From: Antedon mediterranea
Lineage: Eukaryota > Echinodermata > Crinoidea > Comatulida > Antedonidae
Length of the DNA stretch: 64,000 bases
Reading direction: 5' to 3'
Assembly: GCF_964355755.1 (NCBI RefSeq)
Contig: NC_092674.1
Coordinates: 11,909,001 to 11,973,000, forward strand
Under the pieces are notes generated by a model. That model ran no database searches and had not been told where the DNA came from. It worked only from the letters and a program-made list of their open reading frames with translations. Positions 48,264 to 58,232 of the stretch are shown piece by piece; the first letter of the stretch is position 1; each line of letters opens with the position of its first letter. The position numbers were made by a program, and so were the translations under genes.

Positions 48264-49320
48264 AATAGAACCGTTTTTAATATTGTGATATGATTGTTAT
48301 TTGTAAAAATAATTATTAAAACCAAATTATAATAATTTCAATTTCTTTTTATAACAACATTGTTATTCAAACCATAAATTCTATACAAATATTTACATTA
48401 TTTTATGTTTTGAGATACACCCCTATTAAGAAGAAATTTGTCTGTGAAACCTAGGGGAGCAATATTTGTTTTAACTTTACTGACAACCATTTAGGGGACA
48501 CACCAAGAGAACACTTTGTTGGGTTCTACACTAACTGTGCATTTTATACGTCATGAGGTAATTTCCCGATTGATCGTAATCAAAACGGTACTGGGTTTGG
48601 TCTACTAGCGTTCCTGCTCCCAACCAGTACATCCATTCATAGAAGCCTTAATGAAGTATCGTAAGCCTACCTGGTGGTGGCCATAGAACGGTCCCGAGAT
48701 AACGACTATACTTCGGCTTTAGTCGATAGAAGATTGAATAAATTGTTAGAGATAGAGTATACGATGTTATGATTATGTGTAGATATGTGATTTGTTCTTT
48801 ATATTCCAATGATGTTATGTATTTAATAAATTTGTTATATCAATTAATTAAATTATCGTAGATTGCATATTATGCGATGAATATTATTTAATAAATTTTT
48901 GATATTATTATTATTATTATTATTCTTTTATTTCATATAAAACATCAAAAAAACATTAGACACCACCATGCCACAAGTTACCACTAGTGGCCAAAGGCCA
49001 GATTGTGGGTAACTTTTACATGCATGTACCAAGACCAATAAAAATATACAAAATAGAAACATACAAAATAATAAATTATACAAAAATGAGTGAAAATCAG
49101 GCGTTAAGCAGGCGGATAAAATAAGGGATTGGGCTGTTACTGAAATATTATTTATTAGATATTATTAGATATATTATTATTATTATATTAATAAAAAAGA
49201 TATTTGTTAGTATAAATTAAAAAATATAGATATAAGGAAGAAAAGCAAAGAGATTATGGAGCGGCTGTACCAGAATATACAACACTAAGTATTGTAAAGT
49301 TAATATATTAAAAATTTAGG
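48264..49320. other. Upstream of the IL-1-like exons; LINE tail
   Basis: No upstream exon could be placed. At 48905-49130 a (TTA)n run followed by AAACATCAAAAAAACATTAG and GGCCAAAGGCCAGATTGTGG resembles a minus-strand LINE 3' end. A 5'-exon-like ATGGCCACCACCAG with GTAGGC donor (minus, near 48690) has the wrong phase. Confidence 0.4.
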
Positions 49321-49359
49321 CGATCTTGTCAAAGATTATAATCTGTAAAACTTTATGGT

Positions 49360-50205
49360 CCAACAAATTACCCCAATAAACCACACCACCAATAATGAAC
49401 CACAGCAAACCCCAATGAACCACTGTACAACGAATTACCCCAATGAACCACAGGGTATCCCACCAATAATGAACCACAGCAAACCCCAATGAATCAGTGT
49501 CCGACGAATAACCCAATGAACCACAGCGTATCCCACCAATAATGAACCACAGCAAACCAAAATGAATCAGTGTCCAACGAATTACCCCAATCAACCACCA
49601 CAGTGAACCAAAATGAACCACAGCGTATCCCACCAATAATGAATCACAGCGTATCCCACCAATAATGAACCACAGCAAACCCCAATGAATCAGTATCCAA
49701 CGAATTACCCCAATGATCTACAGCGTATCCTACCAATAATGAACCACAGCAAACCCCAATGAATCAGTGTCCGACGAATTACCCCAATGAACCACAGTGA
49801 ACCCCAATGAAGCACAGCAAACCCCAATGAATCAGTGTCCGACGAATTACCCCAATCAACCACAGCGTACCCAAATGAACCATGACGTACCCCACCAATA
49901 ATGAACCACAGCAAACCCCAATGAATCAGTGTCCGACGAATTACCCCAATGAACCACAGTGAACCCCAATGAAGCACAGTGTATCCCACCAATAATGAAC
50001 CAACAGCAAACCTCAATGAACCAGTGTCCGACGAATTAGCCCAATCTAATCAACTGCATCGGATCCCAGACTTATCTCAAAAAGCATGGGATGGTGATCA
50101 TTAAACGTGACTTAGTCTCTTAGGCCTATGTCTTGAAATGGTCACTGGTTCATTCGCATCGGTTCATTAGGATTCGCTGTGGTTCGTTGGGGTAATTCGT
50201 TGGAC
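49360..50205. repeat. Higher-order minisatellite (AATGAACCACAG-type)
   Basis: Built from recurring modules: CCACCAATAATGAACCACAG, CAAACCCCAATGAATCAGTG, TCCGACGAATTACCCC and AATGAACCACAGTGAACC. They combine in varying order into units of about 65-130 bp. It leaves long open frames on the minus strand (49316-49678 and 49705-50016) that are products of the repeat. The last part (50150-50205) carries the unit inverted (GTTCGTTGGGGTAATTCGTT). Confidence 0.9.
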
Positions 50206-51039
50206 CACAACTTATATAAGCTTCTGACAAATTGAATGTTCACAAACCATCTTGTCCTTCAATACTCTTGGTTGCACATAACTTGTTTGCATTGTTCACT
50301 TTTAAATACTCAGCTTTTGTTCCTGGTCTGTAAATCATTAGATGTTGTGAATCCACTTTTAATAGGGACATGTTTCCTAACTGCAAATATAAAAAAAAAA
50401 CAAAGTTTAGGATCAGGTGCCGTTTTCGGCCACCTCGACTTGTATGGACTATACCATTATTATGATAGGGGTGTGGTGTATTATGTTTTATGTAGAGAAG
50501 GGTGTCTATTGAATGGGAAGACAATACAATTGTTCTGTTATGTAACCTACAATACAGAACATCAAAAACTAGCAAGCATGTAATTTTTATAAGGCATGTT
50601 ATTATTAGGTACTGTGTTACGGAATGCCAAGATTTTGTAACAATATTAACTATATAAGTAGGTAACTTACTTACTATATTTATATAAAAACTAAACTAAA
50701 CACTACAGTATAATCAAAATTAAAACATATTAAATACTATGTTAATATGCCTATCTGGATTTAAACACAATAAATTTTAGTACATATCACAATCGGAAAT
50801 AAAAAATCTTAAATACTACAGTACAATCGATATTAAAATATCCTAAATACTACATTACAATCGGTTAAATTACCAAAACTCTATAATGTTGTGAAATATG
50901 TAAAAGAATGTTGGCAAATCGGCCCAATCCTATCGGTAGATAAATCATATTTTTTATTTGCAAGGGATAAATCCAAACAACATGGATTTGAACCTAAGAA
51001 CCTGGAATCGGTAGACGAGTATAATTGAAGATTCATTGA

Positions 51040-51310
51040 CATATAATTTAATGTTTTTTGTTTGTTTTACTGATCACCTGATACATTTACATTTAATGCT
51101 AATGTAAAACGAATAGTAGATACAGAAACTATGGAGGAATTCCTCCATGCAGAAACAAACTAATAACAAATTCATTGACATAATTTTATGTTTATTTGTT
51201 CTACTGATTACCTGATACATTTAATGTTAAATGTAAATAAATGAAACGATTGTAGATACAGAAACAAAATGGTAACAGATTCATGGACGACTTAATTATA
51301 TGTATTTTTG
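51040..51310. repeat. Degenerate tandem duplication, ~120-130 bp unit
   Basis: CATTGACATA, TTTATGTTT, ACTGATCACCTGATACATTT, GTAGATACAGAAAC and AACAGATTCAT recur in the same order at least twice, with a third partial unit. The first unit contains an 18-bp palindrome (ATGGAGGAATTCCTCCAT, 51131-51148) that splits an otherwise shared CAGAAAC sequence, like a small insertion. Confidence 0.65.
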
Positions 51311-51549
51311 TTTTACGATGACTCGACAATAGTTGGACTTATAACAATGATTATTCTCTGTACCTTTCTGAGATTATTCGATTTACCGATTATGGCAACA
51401 ATTTTCTTGAACTAAACATAAATAAAACGAAAGAAATAAGGATTGATTTTCGAAAACAAAATTGGTCTGACAGTATACTAATATTAATTAAAGGAAAGGA
51501 AGTAGAGATTGTTAACAATTATAAGTATCTGGGAGTAGTGTTTGACTAA
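51311..51549 (+). pseudogene. Non-LTR reverse transcriptase fragment
   Basis: The frame begins FYDDSTIVGLI, the catalytic [FY]xDD strand of LINE reverse transcriptases (usually FADDTTIVG). After a one-base frameshift it continues with LELNINKTKEIRIDFRKQ and VEIVNNYKYLGVVFD, both standard conserved blocks, then a stop. About 75 residues survive out of roughly 800-1000. Dead fragment. Confidence 0.8.
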
Positions 51550-52138
51550 AGTTCAATATCCACCTTAGGGAATCCACCTAATATATCCATATTATTAGGG
51601 AAGGATACCTACAAATTATATAGAAAAGTGCCATAATACGGGCCATAATATACTGTATTAACTTGAAAACTGAAATTAATTCTACAGCGTGTAGGGCGTA
51701 GTTGTTTTCCCTTTGTTGCTGAAACATAATGCACTAAACAAAAGAACAAAAGCAGCAGTATTTTAACACATTAGCACACTAAATTAATAAATGGGACACC
51801 CCTATTTTCCCATCTTTTTATAATGGTATAGTCCATACAAGTCAAGGTGCCCGAAAACGGCACCTGATCCCAAAGTTTATATCTATAGAAAATGTTGATC
51901 AATATAAATAATGATATAAAAAAGTGATTAAAAAAACACTTTTTCTTAATTGAATGAAAAAGAATTCCATTCCACATTTAATACTTAATTTAATATTAAA
52001 CAGGTTTATTGTCCAGTCTTGTATTGTATTTTGTATACAAAATAAACTGTCATTTTTAGTTCCTGCTGGTTGACAGATAAATCAGGCAGTTGTTAAAAGA
52101 TACATCAGGGAGTTGTTAAAACATACATCAGGGAGTTG

Positions 52139-52775
52139 TTAAAGCCCCATTCCCTACGTTTTTCAGATCTAATTTAAGATCACAAACTATATTTAATGTA
52201 AAAATAATACTATAATATGGTCCTATTGCGATAACTTTTTTCGTCTTTAAACGGTTAAAAATGTGAAAAATAAATTGATTCTAATAATTATAGCGGCCCG
52301 CTATAAATCCCAAAATGCATTACGCGCGGATTGATATTTTTGTTTTTCACCTGTAATTCGCCCACTTTTCGATCGATCGTGAAGCCAAAACAAATGGAAG
52401 ACTCCTAACTTTTCAGCGAAAATACCGGGTTTTCCCCAATTTGTATCAACGGAGTCTGGCAAAAATAGAAAGACAATTAATGCAGCAATTATACAACGTC
52501 AGGCTAGGTATATAGCTAGCGTACGATGTTCGTACGTTATCGATGTTTACCAGCTAGGCCTACAAAACTAAGCCTAGCTGGGCTAGGCCTAAGACCGTCC
52601 ACGAGAGGTCGATCGCCGCGAGCTACTTAGGTAGTGCATTGTTTCTCACTTTTTATCATAATTTACCATAAAACGTACATTTAAGACAAGGAATGACATG
52701 GTTTAATGTTTTTAAAGTGATATATATGTATTAATTTCCAAAAAACGTCCAAAATTGCAGGGAAGGGGTCTTTAA
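52139..52775. mobile_element. piggyBac-like MITE, copy 2 (longer form)
   Basis: TTAA at both ends, 637 bp. It is nearly identical to 24866-25419 over the shared parts but retains about 89 bp (TCAGCGAAAATACCGGG through AATGCAGCAATTAT) missing from copy 1. High identity suggests recent mobility. No ORF of note. Confidence 0.85.
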
Positions 52776-52899
52776 ATCCTGTGGTTGATACTGAGTTAAC
52801 TGTCATAAGTACAGTACCTATCTGTCAACCCTTTACACATTTAAATTATAATACTTAGAGGTCTAGATACTAACTATCTATGTACTATTATTTAATTAG

Positions 52900-53340
52900 T
52901 AATTTAGATTGGCTAGTTTATGCCATGCACTATTATCATCGCCAGCGTTAGAACTACTACTACTAGGCCTAGGTAGAAGTAGTAGTACTCGGTCAGTACT
53001 AGTACTCTAGGCTAGTTAGTAGGCCTCTACCCAGCTAGAGAAGTACAGAACAGTACTGACTGAGTACTACCAACTCCCTAGCTCGCATTTTACTATCATC
53101 TACTAGGCGCCTAGCCTAGTCCAATTGGCAGGCAGACATGCCCTTTCAGATAGACTACTACTACTAGTGAGGAGTACTATACTACTACTACTAGCAGAGA
53201 GAGGCCTAGTAGGCCTAGGCCTAGATAGGCCTTCCTTGGCCTGCCTAACCCAGCGTTAGCTGATCACTTCGGCCGCCAGAAGTTAATCATGTTACTTGTT
53301 AGGCTAGGCCTAGTATAGGGGGCCTAAGTAGAAAAAAAAA
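52900..53340. repeat. TAGGCCTA and ACTACTACT-rich low-complexity tract
   Basis: Dense CTAGGCCTAGG, GTAGTAGTACT and ACTACTACTAGG words on both strands. No gene. Confidence 0.6.
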
Positions 53341-54009
53341 CATAACAACATACATTATTGATACTATTGGATCAGGTGCCGTTTTATTATTATTACTGTC
53401 AAGATTCTTCTACTGCTGTTCGTCTGATTACCAATGCGAATCTCCACATTTTTAGTTGACAAAAGTAATATTTATAGTTTTAATTCCTTTTGTGATGTAC
53501 ACACACGTGCGTGGGGATGATATGCGTCACGTGACTCCTCAGTAAAATCAAAGATAGTGTACACTATCTTTTGGTAACGTCATAGGTTATTTTTAATTCA
53601 TGATGATCAATGCTAAATGATTCAATATTTCGAAAAGTTGCCATATAGATAATTAAAAATATTGAGAACATTTTAATTTTGAACCGTACAAAATGTGGAT
53701 CTAAATCTATTATCTAACTTACAATGTAGGCCTATAGGCCTAAGTCGTACCAAAGTATCTCGTAGTAGAGTCAAAGGGCGGCGACATCAAGGGTTAGGCC
53801 TATAGTCACTATTAAAAATGAACCATTCAACCGAAATCATACACTGCACACAGAAATCATTGGGGCCTATTTCTATATTAAGTTTGCCACTACACGATGG
53901 GCCTATATTCACAGTTTGATTTTATTCATGACTCGGGACTCAGTAGCCTATTTCATGAAATTGTAAGTTAAAATTAGGCCTAAGAAAAAATCAAATAGAC
54001 CTATAGTGG
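53341..54009. other. Intergenic DNA, nothing recognised
   Basis: Contains the partial GGATCAGGTGCCG copy at 53370 and several TAGGCCTA words. GTGTACACTATCTTTT and GATAGTGTACAC near 53550 form a small inverted repeat. No exon. Confidence 0.4.
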
Positions 54010-54176
54010 CCTCATCAATAAGCAGTGTGGCCAGCGAGCGAAATGAAATTATGCTAGGTGGCAGCACAAAATTATGCCAGATTATGCCAGACACAATTAA
54101 GGCTAAAAGTGCACCAAAACAGTGAATAAGAGGGCGGTTTATGTGTATGTTTTATGTACCACAAGGTGGGAAGCCA

Positions 54177-54207
<31 letters not shown>

Positions 54208-54440
54208 CTTCGGGTTTTCAGCCAAATTATGCTAGATTGTGTACAAATTATGCCAGATTTTTTCGCAATTATGCCAGATAATATGCTAATTCGTGGTGAA
54301 TATGTTGTATGTTTGCGTTTTTCAAATTATGCCAGATTATGCCAGATTTCCTAAAATTATGCCTAGCATAAATGCCAGATGCCAGATGGGTCAAAATTAT
54401 GCCAGACGGCATAATTATGCCAGATTTGGCCACTATGTCA
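54010..54440 (+). mobile_element. ATTATGCCAGAT element, copy 2
   Basis: Plus-strand copy of the element at 25650-26045, from GTGTGGCCAGCGA to TTTGGCCACTAT. It includes a run of 29 A (54176-54204) where copy 1 has a short A tract, and a degenerate AAATTATGCCAGAT array. Open frames here come from the array. Confidence 0.7.
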
Positions 54441-55824
54441 ATAAGTCGTATCCAAGCAGACTATGTAACTATATTCATTATTAATGTAAATGTTATTATA
54501 CTTTCTGGGTTTTTGCCTCTTAATTTTTTATATTTAAATTGTTATTTTGTATACTTCAAAGATAAGAAATAAATGTAATTATGAATGAATTATATAGGTT
54601 ACAAAATAAAAAATCAATAGGCCTACTTCAAGTAAATTTAGGAAAGGCCTACTATTTGTTTTAGGAACCTAACTGCACACCATATATGTATACCGGTAAA
54701 TAGTTCCAGCCTACTCACAGGTCCGTATTGCTCACTACCGAACATAAGTCTAAATTGACGTCATTAAAATGTATGACGTGAAAAAGTAGGCCCGGATAAG
54801 GCCATGAGGAAATTGTCGCCTGTTCTCTCCCTCTGACATAATAAATGTCTTAGGCCTATAGGCCCCGCTATAGGCTGAATAATTTCGTTGAATCACAGTA
54901 AGAACAGAAAAAAAAAAAATAAACATGCGTTCGACCGTCTTATAACAAAAGTTAATTCTCTGCACTGAAATGCGAAGTTGTTATTGTAGATCTATTCATT
55001 TTAAAGGTATAGCCTATTTGGAGGATTTATAAAGATAGAGGCATTAGCAATCGGTGTGATCTATTCAATAATGATGCACCCGCGTGTCACGATGTACGTA
55101 AGATGATAAAGTGGGACTTATACTATTGGGACACACCGACCGCGGTTGATAGACTTTTTCATTCTTTATAAGCATATTGCGTAATGATGAAAACGAAAGT
55201 AGGTCTAACAAGAATTGGGGTGTTATACTCCCACGAAAAGATTATCTGTTATACAACACAACTTTAACATTAAACAAAAAAAACAAAAGCAAATACGACT
55301 TAACTTAACGATATAATATGAAAGATTAAGAAGAAATTACAATTTAATATGAACGTCATTTTTCATATTAACACGTTAATAAGAAAAATGATACGGATTC
55401 TGATACTCGGGCTTATTTGAGTATCAATCAAAGCATTGATTGCGTACGTCCGGGTTATTTACAGTTTACGAATCTGATCGCGTAAATAAGATAAGTTAAT
55501 TCACTAATAAAATATCAGGAGACGTAATCAAAAGATACGTCTATAGGCCTATGTATAGCATTTTAATTGGATGGTGCATATTTTGAATATAATTCCAGGA
55601 CAAAAACGTGGGAGGAAGGGTAGGCCTATAACATCACGGATTATATTTTTTAGGAAAATCAATTGTTGCACAAGGATTAGGTGTACTGATGGAAGATCAA
55701 AGCCCACCTTCCAAAAATATTGCACAAAATCATGAAACCGCTGTTTATTTAGGCCGCTATTATGTTGAAAGTTCGAATTATGCGGAAGGCATACTAGGCC
55801 TACACCAAGACAATCTAACAATTA
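54441..55824. other. Intergenic DNA, nothing recognised
   Basis: AT-rich with several TAGGCCTA words; no exon or clear repeat. Confidence 0.4.
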
Positions 55825-56044
55825 CAGAACACTGAGCTCGCCTTGCCAAGATAGGAACTCGTAACAGTATGTTGATCTTATGACTGGCTCCGACAAATAC
55901 AAACAGTAGGCCTATAGTACTATATATATTCTCCTCCTCGGCGCGCGAAGGGGTGTGGAACTTATCGTTCCGCAGCCACAGATAAACCATTTAATTCTCG
56001 GAGCTCAGTTGCTTGTTGTTATATTGCATTGATTTCCGAGAACA
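55825..56044. repeat. Dispersed repeat shared with 42995-43190
   Basis: Second copy of the family described at 42995-43190. It is about 25 bp longer in its left part and ends near an ATTATTATT microsatellite at 56045. Confidence 0.6.
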
Positions 56045-56605
56045 TTATTATTATTATTATTTATTGCCAAAAACTAGTTACAAACAAACAAGAACACAGA
56101 AACTAAGGGAGTAGGCAGGAACCTAAAAGTGAACCTAATCACTATAACAAGAGTTCAGGTTCCGAACTCCCAAAGTAACAACATGTCGCTATGAGTCTGC
56201 TACTCCAGTTGCTCTCCTGTAATTTGATAATTAACCGTGTCGAGAATTTTCCCATGTTTGAACGGCCAAAATGAGGTTTGTCCTGCAAATTTCGACATGT
56301 GCTGGTGGAAAAAAAAGAAGATTGAACACTTTCCTTATTTTCACCGCCGGAGCTGAACGTGTGTTGAGAGTGAAACCAAAGGCACGACGAATACTTTTCC
56401 TGCATAAAGATTTCCGAATTGGCTTTACGTACGTCGTTACGTCAACAAACCTTCTGGGGGGATTTGCACGCATAATGAATGTGTATTATTAAGAAATTGC
56501 GTTTCGATTGACTTATTCGACAGATTAGTTGGCACACACGATGTAAATTTGTTGATCGGTGTTCTTAGTTTGAATCTTCCGTGCCACTATTTATTGTAAT
56601 TTCGA

Positions 56606-56753
56606 AAGCTCTGTCTAGACTATCAAACTTTTATGTGACAAACAATTTGATATGCCCAAATATGGTAGTAATATGATGTCATCGTGAACGTAACATGGGC
56701 ACATCACATTTTGTCACATTAATTGTGATAGTCTATTCTTTAGAGAGAGCTTT
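56606..56753. mobile_element. MITE, CTCTGTCTACACTATC family
   Basis: Left end AAGCTCTGTCTAGACTATCA, right end GATAGTCTATTCTTTAGAG, core TATGGTAGTAATATGATGTC and TGGGCACATCACA. About 148 bp. Confidence 0.7.
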
Positions 56754-57047
56754 GGTTGGTGATAATAAGAACACAACAAATTTATTTGTCGAACAAAATA
56801 TCACGGTATGAAAAGGTGTGCTTGTGTAGAGGGTCAAACACGGTAAGTGTAGGCCTTGGTGAAAAATGCAGATCAACTAAATTCAATGAACAAGTCAGAC
56901 AGTGTGTAGTACTAAAATTGTAAATGATGATTATATTGATAACAATATCATGACGAGATCGTTGATTTCGTTGTGTCTTGAATAATGAATGACTGTATCA
57001 TCACAAACTAACTTTACATAATGTTAAACTCACTGGCATTCAAGAGG

Positions 57048-57560
57048 CAGGTTTTGCAACATTACGAACACGATAACGAACAATCCGACCAAACGAGAAC
57101 CTAAAACTGCTATTTATTCAAATTTTCGTCAATTTAACAATAATATTATATTGTTTGAAGGTTTTTTGCATGGCGAATCAAATGTTAATATACATTTTGC
57201 GGTACACCACGTATATGAGGACGATCAAAGGATATTGATCGAAACGTCGAGAAACTCAACAGTTCTTCAGAACTAATATACATGGTGTACTGCAAAATTG
57301 ATATCAACAATAATAATATTAATAATAATATCCTTGATTTATAAAACGCCTAATGTTGTAAAACGTCTAAGCGCTGTACATATTATTAGCCGAATCATAC
57401 TGCCATAATGCAGCCAGTAATGTGTGTCTTACCAGGTACCAATTTGTTATCTCTTACTAAATACCATTGCTGATATTAAAAAATAGTTAAAAAGTTTAAG
57501 AAAAAGTATGACATCGTACCCGTTTTTATTACCGTTTTCGTAAAGGTTGCAAAACCTGAA
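57048..57560. mobile_element. MITE with CAGGTTTTGCAAC termini
   Basis: Left CAGGTTTTGCAACATTACGA and right, in reverse complement, CAGGTTTTGCAACCTTTACG form the terminal inverted repeat. ACGATAAC/ACGGTAAT follow inside. It is related to the element at 2371-2862. A hairpin (57192-57300) and an (AAT)n tract with AAGCGCTGTACA lie inside and look like later insertions. Confidence 0.65.
57192..57300. mobile_element. Hairpin with GATCGAAACGTC core (Penelope-like relic?)
   Basis: Outer arms ATTTTGCGGTACACCACGTA and TACATGGTGTACTGCAAAAT pair almost fully. Inside, GATCAA/TTGATC pair and are followed by GAAACGTCGA, a combination found at Penelope-like element ends where a hammerhead ribozyme sits. The other conserved box (CTGATGAG) reads TATATGAG here, so any ribozyme is inactive. 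Confidence 0.35.
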
Positions 57561-58232
57561 TATTGATTATTTCGAAAATATTACTAAATTAATTTCATAT
57601 AGAATAATATGTATTTTACACATTTTCATAAATTAATTATACTGTGTGATACTGTGTGCTTGGACACTCGACTTTTAGAAGCTGTTTTCTAATAACATGA
57701 TTGTATACAGTAGAACCTATTGAGGGGACTCATTCGGTACCCAAACTGTCCCTTAATAGGGGCTGAAAATGATTGGCCCTCATTCATTTCACAGTGAAGG
57801 TGTCCCCTTATTAGGCGTGTCCCAAAGGAATGGTCCTACTAGTATTTAGAATAGATACATTCATAATATACTAAATTTTAGTCACAAGAATAGTACTTCA
57901 AAATACTGGCCACTATTTTTTAATGTCCTGTATGCATTATTTTTTCCTAAAATGTTCAGGCATAAATCATGATTTCTGCCTTTTAACATGTTGAGAGAAA
58001 AAGAAAGCTCAACATTATTCCATTCAGTAAAACATCTATGCCTCTATAAGGTCTTAATTTATGCCGTAATGTAATGCATTATTTTTTATTTATGTCATAC
58101 ATTATCTATGATTTCTGCCTTTTTTGTTGAGAAAAAATAAGCTCAACACTATTCAATTTAGTTTACAAAGCACCTTTTAACATGTCGAGAAAAAAATGCA
58201 TCCCTGCATCCTGTTTTCGTAGCCATTTTTGA
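57561..58232. other. 3' flank of UBXN7
   Basis: Likely holds the UBXN7 3' untranslated region, read leftwards. AGAAAAAGAAAGCTCAACA and AGAAAAAATAAGCTCAACAC indicate a partial duplication near 57990-58160. No exon. Confidence 0.45.

Larger units (their letters stand above)
50409..51877. mobile_element. 1.47-kb segment between ~60-bp inverted repeats
   Basis: GGATCAGGTGCCGTTTTCGG followed by CACCTCGACTTGTATGGACTATACCATTAT begins at 50411. It recurs in reverse complement, ending at about 51877, with few changes. A third partial copy (GGATCAGGTGCCGTTTT) is at 53370. The inside holds AT-rich DNA, a tandem duplication and a LINE fragment, so it may be a non-autonomous transposon or two inverted single copies. 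Confidence 0.65.

Noticed and set aside
48670-48695. ATGGCCACCACCAG with GTAGGC donor as first exon of the IL-1-like gene
   Set aside because: It ends in phase 2 while the next exon needs phase 1; joining them gives an immediate stop.
49316-50016. Minus-strand ORFs of 103-120 codons
   Set aside because: They are produced by the minisatellite unit, as shown by the repeated words in the protein.
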